42,994 nucleotides of DNA. Origin: Treponema sp. (GTDB taxonomy: Bacteria; Spirochaetota; Spirochaetia; Treponematales; Treponemataceae). The position numbers and the translations under genes are program-made. The notes under the pieces were generated by a model. It did no database searches. It saw only the letters and a program-made list of their open reading frames with translations, and was not told the origin of the DNA. The stretch covers positions 1 to 42,994 of the forward strand of contig JAKSTQ010000021.1 of NCBI GenBank assembly GCA_024402475.1, in the 5' to 3' direction. Below, one piece after another: positions 7,458-15,765 of the stretch. Each line of letters opens with the position of its first letter. The first letter of the stretch is position 1.

Positions 7458-9752
7458 TTTAAACTGCTCCTTATTTATTGATTTATTTTTGACTTTTTTA
7501 TCCCGTGTTGAATTATATATTTTTGCAAAATTCAATCTGAGTGCATTCGACACAACGCAGAAACTAGAAAGACTCATTGCCAGTGCGCCGAACATCGGAT
7601 TCAGTTTCCAGCCGAACAGATTTATGAATAATCCTGCCGCCAGTGGAATCCCGATTGTGTTGTAGATGAACGCCCAGAAAAGATTCTGCTTTATGTTTAC
7701 AAGAGTTTTACGGCTTAACCTTATGCTGGCCGGAACATCAAGCAGATTATTTTTCATAAGAACAATCTGTGCTGCATCAATTGCAACATCTGTTCCGTTA
7801 CCGATTGCAATTCCAATGTCAGCCTGTGTTAAAGCAATTGCATCATTAATTCCATCGCCTACCATGCAGGTAATTCCCTGTGCCTTAAGCTCCCTGATTA
7901 CAGCTGCTTTTTCTTCCGGCAGAACTTCTGCCTTTACTTCTTCAATTCCGGCTTTTTCTGCAATCGCAAGTGCCGTGTTCCTGTTGTCGCCAGTAAGCAT
8001 GATTGTTTTAATTCCCATGTTTTTAAGCTGACTGATTGCCTTAGCGCTTTCTTCTTTTATCGTATCTGAAACAGCAATAAATCCTAGGAATTCATTTTGG
8101 GTCGCAAAGAATAAAGGCGTTTTTCCCTGCTGTGAAAGTTCATCTGCTTTTTGAACTGCTTCCTGAGGAATTTCTGTCTTTGACTGAATATATTCTTTTT
8201 TACCGCCGAATACCTGTTTGCCGTTTATTGTGCCTTCAAGACCTTTCCCAGACACAGCATTAAATTCACATACTTCTAAAAGTTCAATATTCTGCTGCTT
8301 TGCTTTTTCAAGAATAGCTCCTGCAAGCGGATGTTCACTTTTTGATTCAAGGCTTGCAGCAATTTTAAGAAGATCAGGATTTGATTCAAAAATATCTGTA
8401 ACCCGGGGAGTTCCGTTTGTAATTGTTCCGGTTTTATCAAAAGCGATTATTTTGATTTTTCCTGTCTGTTCAAGAGTTTCAGAGTTCTTAAAAAGAATTC
8501 CGTTTCTTGCGCCGATTCCATTTGCTACCATGATAGCTACAGGAGTTGCAAGCCCAAGAGCACACGGACAGCTGATTACAAGAACGCTTATTCCACGGGC
8601 AAGAGCAAAACCAATCTGCTGACCTGTAAAGAGCCACACTGCAATCGTCACAATAGAAATACAAATTACTGCAGGGACAAAAACTCCCGAAACTTTATCC
8701 GCAATTTTTGCAATCGGTGCTTTTGTTGCTGCAGATTCGCTGACCATCTGTATAATTTTTGCAATCGCTGTATCACTTCCTACTGCTGTTGCACGGCATT
8801 TCAGAAAGCCCGAAGTATTCATCGTTCCGCCGGAAACTTTGCTGCCGGGAATTTTTTCTGCTGGAATACTTTCGCCTGTAAGTGCTGACTCATTCACTGC
8901 ACTTGAGCCTTCAATTACAATTCCATCAACTGCAATATTTTCTCCGGGACGCACCGTAAAAATATCACCAGTTAAAACTTCACTTGCCGGAATGATAATT
9001 TCTTTTCCATCACGAATAACTGTTGCAGTCTGCGGTGTAAGTTTCATAAGTGATTTAAGTGCGTTTGTTGTCTTGCCCTTTGATTTTGCTTCAAGCATTT
9101 TTCCGACTGTAATCAAAGTCAAAATCATTGCCGCTGATTCAAAATAAAATTCATGCATCAGCTCTTCAACTTTTAAAAAGTTCCCGTTCAGCTGAAAATG
9201 TGTCATCAAAAAAAGAACAACCGTACTGTAACCAAAAGATGCTGACGAACCCAACGCTACAAGTGTGTCCATGTTCGGACTTCCATGCAAAAGCGATTTA
9301 AATCCGCTGATAAAAAATTTCTGGTTTATCACCATAACGATTGCCGCAAGAATAAGCTGGCTCAATCCCATCATCACATGATTCCCTTTCATAAAAACCG
9401 GAAGCGGCCAGTTCCACATCATGTGACCCATCGAAATATACATAAGGATTGCAAGAAAACCTATTGAAGCAAAAAGTCTTTTTTTAAGAACAGGAGTTTC
9501 TTTATCTTTTAGAAAATCATCATTGTCTGAATTTACTGCAATTCCTGCCCCGGAATTTTTTGACTTTGCTCCATACCCGGCTTTTTCAACAGCACTGATA
9601 ACTTCACTTTCAGATGCTGTTCCTTCAAGAACCATAGAATTTGTCAAAAGATTAACTGAACAGTTTTCAACACCAGAAACTTGAGAAACAGCTTTTTCTA
9701 CACGCGCTACACAGGCGGCACAACTCATTCCAGTTATTTCATAATTCTGCAT
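7248..9752 (-). CDS. copA: Cu(+)-exporting P1B-type ATPase with C-terminal CopZ domain
   Basis: An 834-aa inner-membrane copper-exporting P-type ATPase. The N-terminal heavy-metal-associated (HMA) domain has GMSCAAC (C11/C14). Core motifs are TGES (292-295), the intramembrane CPC (395-397), the phosphorylation site DKTGT (D439), SEHP (472-475) and the hinge GDGINDA. The catalytic protein normally ends soon after the last TM helix, around residue 745. Here a polar linker leads in frame into a complete second HMA domain (residues 766-834, C777/C780) that looks like a free CopZ chaperone, with a strong internal ribosome-binding site before its Met766. It lies 11 bp after csoR in the same operon. 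All catalytic motifs are intact, so copper export is the confident call. Confidence 0.96.
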   Translation of the reverse strand: MQNYEITGMSCAACVARVEKAVSQVSGVENCSVNLLTNSMVLEGTASESEVISAVEKAGYGAKSKNSGAGIAVNSDNDDFLKDKETPVLKKRLFASIGFLAILMYISMGHMMWNWPLPVFMKGNHVMMGLSQLILAAIVMVINQKFFISGFKSLLHGSPNMDTLVALGSSASFGYSTVVLFLMTHFQLNGNFLKVEELMHEFYFESAAMILTLITVGKMLEAKSKGKTTNALKSLMKLTPQTATVIRDGKEIIIPASEVLTGDIFTVRPGENIAVDGIVIEGSSAVNESALTGESIPAEKIPGSKVSGGTMNTSGFLKCRATAVGSDTAIAKIIQMVSESAATKAPIAKIADKVSGVFVPAVICISIVTIAVWLFTGQQIGFALARGISVLVISCPCALGLATPVAIMVANGIGARNGILFKNSETLEQTGKIKIIAFDKTGTITNGTPRVTDIFESNPDLLKIAASLESKSEHPLAGAILEKAKQQNIELLEVCEFNAVSGKGLEGTINGKQVFGGKKEYIQSKTEIPQEAVQKADELSQQGKTPLFFATQNEFLGFIAVSDTIKEESAKAISQLKNMGIKTIMLTGDNRNTALAIAEKAGIEEVKAEVLPEEKAAVIRELKAQGITCMVGDGINDAIALTQADIGIAIGNGTDVAIDAAQIVLMKNNLLDVPASIRLSRKTLVNIKQNLFWAFIYNTIGIPLAAGLFINLFGWKLNPMFGALAMSLSSFCVVSNALRLNFAKIYNSTRDKKVKNKSINKEQFKMEKTVKITGMMCGHCEAHVKKALEAIDGVTGADVSHEKGTAVVALSKDVADDVLTAAVKEAGYEVTEIN

Positions 9753-9763
9753 TGCTGTCTTCC

Positions 9764-10084
9764 TTATTTCAATTTCTGAAGAGTCCAGATAAGTTCATCA
9801 ACAACTTCGTCCCTGCCCTCTTTAAGGTCACGCTTTACGCAGCCGTTAATATGATTCTTGAGGATTTCCATAGAAAAAGATTCCAGTGCACTATGGGCAG
9901 CACTAACCTGAATCAAAATGTCAGTACAATAAGCATCGCTTTCTATCATATTTTTAATTCCGCGGATCTGCCCTTCAATTTTATTAAGCCTTGAAACAAG
10001 CTTTTTCTTATCAGCATCCTGACGGACTGTTTTTTTAACGTTATTTTCTGTTTCTTTTGAACAGCAGCATGTATTTTCACTCAT
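9764..10084 (-). CDS. csoR: CsoR-type copper-sensing repressor
   Basis: A 106-aa all-helical repressor of the CsoR/RcnR family (DUF156) that releases DNA on binding Cu(I). The signature RLNKIEGQIRGIKNMIESDAYC is present. The Cys-His-Cys copper ligands are the Cys of DAYCTDIL and the His and Cys of NHINGC. A Cys-rich N-terminus (ENTCCCSKE) adds possible extra thiols. A longer frame opens at 10159, but it would start upstream of the promoter and operator, so the ATG at 10084 is chosen. There is almost no leader between the -10 and this ATG and only a poor SD, so the mRNA may be leaderless. First gene of the csoR-copA operon. Confidence 0.93.
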   Translation of the reverse strand: MSENTCCCSKETENNVKKTVRQDADKKKLVSRLNKIEGQIRGIKNMIESDAYCTDILIQVSAAHSALESFSMEILKNHINGCVKRDLKEGRDEVVDELIWTLQKLK

Positions 10085-10090
10085 ATTTTC

Positions 10091-10120
10091 AATATACCCC
10101 CACAGGGTATCAAAAGTCAA
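10091..10120 (-). promoter_or_regulatory. csoR-copA promoter with CsoR operator in the spacer
   Basis: On the minus strand: TTGACT (10120-10115), an 18-bp spacer and TATATT (10096-10091). The spacer contains the palindrome ATACCC (10094-10099), 5 bases, GGGTAT (10105-10110), which matches the known CsoR-type GC-rich inverted repeat flanked by A/T. Bound CsoR would block RNA polymerase directly. The end of the -10 lies 7 bases from the csoR ATG. Confidence 0.8.
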
Positions 10121-10208
10121 TAAAAATATTTTATCAAATACTCTTTGAACAAACTCCAAGATGTGCTACAAATTACAAGGTAATATATTTTATAGAAGGA
10201 AAAACAAA

Positions 10209-11408
10209 ATGGGAAAAATCGCTGCTGTTTTTAAAGACAATACAAAATGGAAGCCGCTTTTTATGTCTATTCTTATGATGGCTATCGGATATGGACTTCA
10301 TAAGGGAATCGTCGACAATTATCTTGCAGAAGTTGTAGGAATGAAGGAATTTGACCGCGGTGCAACTGAATTCTTCCGGGAATTACCAGGCCTTATGCTG
10401 ATTTTTATTCTTGCCCTGTTTTACAAATTCTCTGCAGAAAAAATGTACAAAATGGGCGGACTCATTATGATCGTCGGAATGGCTCTCCTTGCCTTTGTCC
10501 CACCTTATAAAGCACTCGTAATTTTTTCTATCTTTTTGTACTCAACCGGTGAACATATCCAGCTTGGAATGAAAAATACGCTTTCTCTGGAATATTCAAA
10601 AGACGGACTTGGCGGACAGGCACTTGGCTATCAGAATGCAATTTATCAGGCAGGAAACCTTTTAGGCTATCTTGTTGTAATTGTTGTTTTTGCTTTATTC
10701 GCTGCAGGAAAAATGTTCAAACCGTTCTTTATGGTTTCTACAGTTTTCATGGCTGTTGCATTTATGTTCGCTATGGGACTTTCCGGAAAAAGTGAAACAG
10801 ATAAGTCAAAGCGCAGATTCTACTTCAAAAAGAAGTTTACAAAATATTATATGCTGGAAATTTTCTACGGCGCACGCAAACAGGTATTCTTCACTTTTGG
10901 ACCTTATGTCCTGATTCTGTTCTACGGAGCAAATGCTTCTATCATCAGTCTCCTGTTCGCAGTTTCTGCAGTTTCCTGCTTTTTCCTTTCTCCACTTGTA
11001 GGAAAAATCGTAGACAAAATCGGTTATAAACCTGTTATGATCGGTGATACTTTAATTCTTGTTATTGTTTGTTTCTTTTATGGCTTTGCACACCATATCT
11101 TCCCAAAAAATGTTGCATTTGTTGTCTGCTGCGTAAACTACGTTTTGGATTCCATCATATCTCTTGCTTCAATGGCATCAAATGTTTATGTTCAGGATAT
11201 TTCAGACAGCAAAGAAGAAATGCGCGCAACAATTTCTACTGGAATTTCAGTTAACCACATGATTACAATTTTTATCGCACTTTTTGGCGGAGTAATCTGG
11301 CAGAAACTTGGAATTGAAACACTGTTCATTGTATCCGCAGTTCTTGGACTTTGTAACAGTGCTTACGCCGCTACAATTAAAACTTCACCAGCAGTAAAAG
11401 CAGAATAA
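10209..11408 (+). CDS. MFS transporter
   Basis: A 399-aa inner-membrane protein with about 11-12 hydrophobic helices, typical of the major facilitator superfamily. A central charged loop (SGKSETDKSKRRFYFKKKF) separates the two halves. The motif GKIVDKIGYKPVM, a variant of the MFS loop 2-3 signature, lies after helix 8. Another Met lies at 10161, but GAAGGA just upstream of 10209 and the start MGKIAAVFKDN support the shorter form. It is divergent from csoR, so the CsoR site lies between them, yet its substrate is unknown; control by copper is possible but not shown. It converges on the YbaK-like gene with no clear terminator. Confidence 0.88.
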   Translation: MGKIAAVFKDNTKWKPLFMSILMMAIGYGLHKGIVDNYLAEVVGMKEFDRGATEFFRELPGLMLIFILALFYKFSAEKMYKMGGLIMIVGMALLAFVPPYKALVIFSIFLYSTGEHIQLGMKNTLSLEYSKDGLGGQALGYQNAIYQAGNLLGYLVVIVVFALFAAGKMFKPFFMVSTVFMAVAFMFAMGLSGKSETDKSKRRFYFKKKFTKYYMLEIFYGARKQVFFTFGPYVLILFYGANASIISLLFAVSAVSCFFLSPLVGKIVDKIGYKPVMIGDTLILVIVCFFYGFAHHIFPKNVAFVVCCVNYVLDSIISLASMASNVYVQDISDSKEEMRATISTGISVNHMITIFIALFGGVIWQKLGIETLFIVSAVLGLCNSAYAATIKTSPAVKAE

Positions 11409-11440
11409 AAACCGCGGATTTAATTTTTATAGACCGTAAA

Positions 11441-11911
11441 CTATTCTTTTATCTGGGTGACATCAATCCATTCAGCAAAACCAGAAGTTGCTTCCAGCTG
11501 TGGAATTGTCATCCTTACTGCGCTGTTACTGCTTCCGCATGCAGGATAAACTGTTTCAAAGCGCTTGATTGATTCATCCAGATAAACCTTCACGCCTTCA
11601 TTAATTCCAAAAGGACACACACCGCCAACATCATGGCCAATAAGGTTATGAACTTCTTCAAAAGAAAGCATGTTCGCCTTTACATGAAAAAACTGCTTAT
11701 ATTTTGAATTGGAAATTTTTGTATCACCGGCGCACAAAATCATAACAGGTTTATCTTCTACCTTAAAAGTAAGAGATTTTACAATCTGATTTTCTGCACA
11801 ACCAACTGCAACTGCCGCAAGCTGAACTGTCGCACTTGATACATCAAATACAAGAATATTTTCTCCAAGCCCTTTTGATTCAATATATGCTTTTGCTGTT
11901 TCAAAAGACAT
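11441..11911 (-). CDS. YbaK/EbsC-family aminoacyl-tRNA deacylase
   Basis: A 156-aa cytoplasmic protein of the YbaK / ProX / prolyl-tRNA synthetase editing-domain family, which hydrolyses mischarged aminoacyl-tRNA such as Cys-tRNA(Pro) or Ala-tRNA(Pro). Recognised features are the conserved QIVKSLTFKVEDKPVMILCAGD with its catalytic-type Lys, the stretch FEEVHNLIGHDVGGVCPFG and the C-terminal YPACGSSNSAVRMT. It is slightly short but complete. It follows the DUF456 gene by 20 bp on the same strand, probably in one operon with the acyltransferase upstream. The exact amino-acid specificity cannot be told from sequence alone. Confidence 0.9.
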   Translation of the reverse strand: MSFETAKAYIESKGLGENILVFDVSSATVQLAAVAVGCAENQIVKSLTFKVEDKPVMILCAGDTKISNSKYKQFFHVKANMLSFEEVHNLIGHDVGGVCPFGINEGVKVYLDESIKRFETVYPACGSSNSAVRMTIPQLEATSGFAEWIDVTQIKE

Positions 11912-11931
11912 TTTTATTTTACCTCTGTTAA

Positions 11932-12426
11932 TTAAAAGAAACTTTTTATGTAAATGCTGATCCAGATTGCACTGACAATTAAGCGCAGACCTGTTCCTGT
12001 AATAAATCCAAGAAAACTCATCAGCGCACTCTTAAGGGCTTTCTGGCCGTCTTTATAATCGTGAATCAATTCACCTGCAAAAGCGCCGATAAAACTGCCA
12101 AAAATAATCAGCCAGATCTGACCTGTAAAAACGCCGGCAATTGAGCCCACAGTCGAACCGATGGAACCAGCCCTCGATCCCCCTGCTTTTTTGGTAAAGA
12201 CGGCAGGAACAAAATTGTTGATTATTTCAACCGCAATTGTAATGATTCCAGCAATGATAAGAAGGCGCCATGTAAACGGCGAATTTGTCATGAACTTACG
12301 GCAAAGTAATCCAGCCCAGCACAAAGGTGTTCCAGGAAGAGCCGGAAGAGCACAACCAATAAATCCAATCAGCATTAAAATAATTGCAAGAACTACTAAA
12401 AAAATATCAAATACAGTAACAGACAT
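11932..12426 (-). CDS. DUF456 membrane protein
   Basis: A 164-aa integral membrane protein of the DUF456 family (function unknown). The family opening is clear: a hydrophobic helix, then GFIGCALPALPGTPLCWAGLL. A basic Gly/Ser-rich linker (KKAGGSRAGSIGSTVGSIAG) precedes a glycine-zipper-like pair of helices (SFIGAFAGELIHDYKDGQKALKSAL). It lies between the acyltransferase (10 bp upstream) and the YbaK-like gene (20 bp downstream) on the same strand, so it is probably cotranscribed with them; this grouping does not reveal its role. Confidence 0.88.
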   Translation of the reverse strand: MSVTVFDIFLVVLAIILMLIGFIGCALPALPGTPLCWAGLLCRKFMTNSPFTWRLLIIAGIITIAVEIINNFVPAVFTKKAGGSRAGSIGSTVGSIAGVFTGQIWLIIFGSFIGAFAGELIHDYKDGQKALKSALMSFLGFITGTGLRLIVSAIWISIYIKSFF

Positions 12427-12436
12427 GAATTAAAAT

Positions 12437-13516
12437 TTACTCCTTTTTCTTTTTAATTCCAAGAACACAATATCTCAAGACCGGAATTCTTTTCATCACA
12501 AAAACTTCTGCGCTGGTCATAATAAATCCGCTAAGACCAGTCAGCACATAAATACACCAGACAGGAAGGTCTGTAAAATTCTTCAAAAGATAAGCCGGAA
12601 GAATAATCCACAGCATATGAAGAACGTAATATCCAAAACTGTTCTGGCTCATGTAAACAGTAAATTTATTCTGAAAGTTGAACCATTTTTTTGCAGAACC
12701 CAAAACTGCAAGACACATAATCCATGCATAAAGATTTGTCAAAGGATGTGTCAGAACTTTATCATCTGCATAGGGCTGGCCAAAGAAATAAATTGAATAT
12801 CCGATTCCGCACAAAACTGCAATAATCAAAAGCGGGCATGCAATTTTTTCAAGTTTTTCCTGAATCTGTTCATGAGCAAAAACAAAATATCCGGCAAAAA
12901 AAGCAAAACCATAAATACCAAAACGGTAAACAGTAATAACCGGAGTATTAAGAATATATGAACAGCCCCACAATGGAACGGCAAGCGCAAACAAAACAAT
13001 AAGATTAGCCTTACCGCAAAATTCGTAGAAATGGTTATTTTTATCAATAACTTTAAAAAGCGGAACAAAAAGACAAAGAATCATTAAAAGATGCGCAAAC
13101 CACAAAGGCCCGATTCCGCCTAAACTGCAGATAATATATTTTGCAACAAGAGGAACAGTTTCAAGAACCTTCTGAGCATCCGGTCCTGAAGCCTTCGTTG
13201 TTATGTAACCTACAATCCACTGATAAACAAAAACGCCCAAAATACCTGGAACAATAAGTGTCCTGACCCTCATCTTAAGAAATTCTTTTGAAGAATATTT
13301 CTCCATTGAATATCGGGAACAGATTCCGCTGACAAGAAAAAGCAGAATCATAAACCATGGATATATAAAGTAAAGAATTCCATCCTGATACTGCGGAAAA
13401 GTAAAACCACCGATTGCTCCCAGAACCCCAACGCTATTAAATTCAAAAAACACATGATAAAAAATAACAAGTAAAACAACAGCCCATCTAATGTTGTCCA
13501 AAAAAGGTTTTCTCAT
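12437..13516 (-). CDS. Membrane-bound acyltransferase (Acyl_transf_3 / OafA-like)
   Basis: A 359-aa polytopic membrane protein of the acyltransferase-3 superfamily, enzymes that transfer acetyl or other acyl groups to sugars or membrane glycans. The N-terminus FLDNIRWAVVLLVIFYHVFFEF has the conserved Arg and the His expected in the active site. About ten hydrophobic helices follow, including GIGPLWFAHLLMILCLFVPL with the typical WF(A/L)xxL motif. The C-terminus is basic (GIKKKKE). It is the first gene of a probable three-gene minus-strand operon. The substrate is unknown; no glycan biosynthesis genes lie nearby. Confidence 0.88.
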   Translation of the reverse strand: MRKPFLDNIRWAVVLLVIFYHVFFEFNSVGVLGAIGGFTFPQYQDGILYFIYPWFMILLFLVSGICSRYSMEKYSSKEFLKMRVRTLIVPGILGVFVYQWIVGYITTKASGPDAQKVLETVPLVAKYIICSLGGIGPLWFAHLLMILCLFVPLFKVIDKNNHFYEFCGKANLIVLFALAVPLWGCSYILNTPVITVYRFGIYGFAFFAGYFVFAHEQIQEKLEKIACPLLIIAVLCGIGYSIYFFGQPYADDKVLTHPLTNLYAWIMCLAVLGSAKKWFNFQNKFTVYMSQNSFGYYVLHMLWIILPAYLLKNFTDLPVWCIYVLTGLSGFIMTSAEVFVMKRIPVLRYCVLGIKKKKE

Positions 13517-13645
13517 AATTTTCTCCTTAAATGAATTTTATAATAGACCAATAAACGATATCCGTAAATAGCATTGACCATTTCTCCTTTCTTCTATTGT
13601 GTAAATCAATAAAGTAATGTTATCTTGTTAAGAACAGGAGAATAT

Positions 13646-14764
13646 ATGGCATACTTAGGTGAAGAAATCAAAAAACTCGGTTTTGGATTAATGCGTCTTC
13701 CAAAAAATGGAGATGTAATTGATGTTGAACAGACAAAACAGATGGTTGATCTCTTTCTTGAAGCAGGATTTACTTACTTTGATACCGCATTTGTCTACAA
13801 CGGAAGTGAAGAAGCCATAAAAAAAGCTCTTGTAGAACGCCATCCACGCGAATCTTATCAGCTTGCAACAAAACTTGCACCATGGGTTAATTGTAAAACC
13901 CGCGAAGAAGCAATCAAACAGTTCGAAACATCTCTTGAACGCACAGGAGCAGGTTATTTTGATTATTATCTTCTTCATAACCTCGGAACTCCACGAACAC
14001 ATTTTTTCGATGATTACGACCTCTGGACCTGGGCATTTGAACAAAAAGAAAAAGGTCTTATAAAACATGTAGGTTTTTCTTTCCACGGAACACCTGCCGA
14101 ACTTGATGAAATTCTTTCCAAACATCCAGAAGCAGAATTTGTACAGCTTCAGATCAACTATGCTGACTGGGAAAGCAAATCAATTGCCAGCCATCAGTGC
14201 TACGAAATTGCCCGCCGCCACGGCAAACCAATCATCATCATGGAACCAGTAAAAGGCGGACTTCTTGCAACTCCACCAGAAGGCGTCTGCAAAGTATTTA
14301 AGGATGCAGAACCAGAATCTTCTGTAGCATCATGGGCAGTCCGCTACTGTGCAGACCTTGAAGGCGTAATCACAGTTCTTTCGGGAATGAGCAGCGTTGA
14401 CCAGATGAAAGATAACCTTGCATACATGAAAGATTTCACAAAACTCACTGATTCCCAGAAACAGGTTATCAATAATGCACAGGAAGAATTAAAGAAAGTA
14501 CCTCTTGTTCCTTGTACAAGCTGCAACTACTGTATGAAAGTCTGTCCATGCAACATCGGTATTCCTGGAACATTTGGCGTTCTGAACCTTTACAAATTGT
14601 ACAACAACGCTGACAATGTAAAAATTCACCTGGTATGGAATGTCGACGAAGCCGGCAAAAAACGTGCTCATGACTGTATTAAATGCGGCAAATGTGAAGA
14701 CGCATGTCCACAGCATATCGACATCCGAAATCAGCTTGCAGAAGCTACAAGGGTTTTTGGTTAA
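13646..14764 (+). CDS. Aldo/keto reductase with C-terminal 2x[4Fe-4S] domain
   Basis: A 372-aa cytoplasmic oxidoreductase. An aldo/keto reductase TIM barrel (about 1-285) has the catalytic Asp/Tyr/Lys/His set visible in FDTAFVYNGSEEAIKKAL, LATKLAPW and YYLLHNLG. A C-terminal ferredoxin-type domain has two cluster motifs, CTSCNYCMKVCPCNIGI and CIKCGKCEDACPQHIDI. This fusion is common in anaerobes and suggests ferredoxin-linked electron flow. CAGGAG at 13635-13640 is well placed for the ATG at 13646; the upstream Met at 13625 is less likely. The patatin gene starts 5 bp after its stop, so the two are probably translationally coupled. Confidence 0.93.
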   Translation: MAYLGEEIKKLGFGLMRLPKNGDVIDVEQTKQMVDLFLEAGFTYFDTAFVYNGSEEAIKKALVERHPRESYQLATKLAPWVNCKTREEAIKQFETSLERTGAGYFDYYLLHNLGTPRTHFFDDYDLWTWAFEQKEKGLIKHVGFSFHGTPAELDEILSKHPEAEFVQLQINYADWESKSIASHQCYEIARRHGKPIIIMEPVKGGLLATPPEGVCKVFKDAEPESSVASWAVRYCADLEGVITVLSGMSSVDQMKDNLAYMKDFTKLTDSQKQVINNAQEELKKVPLVPCTSCNYCMKVCPCNIGIPGTFGVLNLYKLYNNADNVKIHLVWNVDEAGKKRAHDCIKCGKCEDACPQHIDIRNQLAEATRVFG

Positions 14765-14769
14765 CAGAT

Positions 14770-15615
14770 ATGAAAAAAGGGCTTGTTCTTGAAGGCGGTG
14801 CAATGCGCGGTATGTTTACCTGCGGAGTTACCGATGTTTTAATGGAAAATGGTATAGAATTTGATGGTGCTGTTGGTGTCAGTGCCGGCGCAACTTTTGG
14901 CTGCAATATTAAATCAAGGCAGCCGGGACGCGCTGTACGCTACAACACAAAATTAAGCCGCAACTGGCGTTATGGTACTTTCAGAAGTCTTCTGTTCACA
15001 GGAGATCTGTACAACGCAAAATTCTGTTATGATGACATTCCGAACAAGCTCGACTATTTTGATACAGAAGCTTACGCAGCAAATCCTATGAAGTTTTACT
15101 GCGTAGTTTCTGAACTTGAAACCGGCAAAGCAATTCTTCATGAAATGCCAAAAGGAGATAAAGAAGATCTTTTGTGGATGCGTGCATCTGCAAGCCTTCC
15201 TCTGGTTTCTACTCCAGTAAAAATTAACGGACATCAGTATCTCGACGGTGGAATTACAAGTTCAATTCCGTTAAAACAGTTCATGGAAATGGGATACGAC
15301 AAAAACCTTGTCATTTTAACCCGCACCCGTGACTATGTTAAAAAGCCTTCGTCTTTTTCAAAACTGATGAATGTAATTCTTCACAAATATCCCGACCTTA
15401 CCCGCGCAATGAACCGCCGCCATATCATGTATGACGAAGAAAAAGCCTTTGTGTTTGACCAGGAAAAAAAAGATAACTGCCTTGTGATCGCTCCAGAAGT
15501 TGATGTAGGAATCGGCAGAACAGAACACAATCCCAAGGAATTACGCCGTGTCTACGAACAGGGCCGCGAAACAGGCCTTAAATATCTTGATAGAATTAAA
15601 GAATTCTTCGCCTGA
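14770..15615 (+). CDS. Patatin-like phospholipase
   Basis: A 281-aa protein of the bacterial patatin family (RssA/YjjU-like), Ser-Asp dyad lipid acyl hydrolases. An oxyanion-hole glycine motif (LEGGAMRGMF) is at 7-16, the nucleophile S38 is in GVSAGA, and catalytic D159 is in LDGGITSS. Length is normal for the YjjU-like group. The ATG at 14770 comes directly after the aldo/keto reductase stop (5 bp gap) and gives the family's conserved N-terminus; a Met 66 bases upstream would overlap the previous gene and is rejected. No signal peptide, so it probably acts on cytoplasmic-side phospholipids. Substrate unknown. Confidence 0.92.
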   Translation: MKKGLVLEGGAMRGMFTCGVTDVLMENGIEFDGAVGVSAGATFGCNIKSRQPGRAVRYNTKLSRNWRYGTFRSLLFTGDLYNAKFCYDDIPNKLDYFDTEAYAANPMKFYCVVSELETGKAILHEMPKGDKEDLLWMRASASLPLVSTPVKINGHQYLDGGITSSIPLKQFMEMGYDKNLVILTRTRDYVKKPSSFSKLMNVILHKYPDLTRAMNRRHIMYDEEKAFVFDQEKKDNCLVIAPEVDVGIGRTEHNPKELRRVYEQGRETGLKYLDRIKEFFA

Positions 15616-15653
15616 AATTCTTTCTAAAAATTCCCGAAGCTCTATAAATTTAC

Positions 15654-15700
15654 TTGACAATTAATGTTTCTATGTATAGAATGTATCTATAAATAGAAAC
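15654..15700 (+). promoter_or_regulatory. Promoter with 35-bp palindromic operator (first ABC operon)
   Basis: TTGACA (15654-15659), a 17-bp spacer and TAGAAT (15677-15682). A near-perfect palindrome covers the -10: GTTTCTATGTATAGA (15666-15680), a 5-base centre, and the complementary arm (15686-15700), 14 of 15 pairs matching. This is a strong candidate repressor site; the regulator is not encoded nearby. Confidence 0.75.
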
Positions 15701-15765
15701 AAAACACATTCATTAACTTTTATAAAAATTCAATTTGAATGTGTAAAAATACGGAAGGTGTAAAA

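Noticed and set aside
8218..8622. Plus-strand ORFs inside copA (also 7666-8031 and 8839-9147)
   Set aside because: They are antisense shadows of a strongly conserved P-type ATPase gene.
10085..10159. Longer csoR start at 10159
   Set aside because: It would place the promoter and operator inside the coding region and add 25 residues not seen in the family.
15616..15765. The 35-bp palindrome as a terminator or attenuator
   Set aside because: Most of it lies before the predicted transcription start, and no T-run follows.
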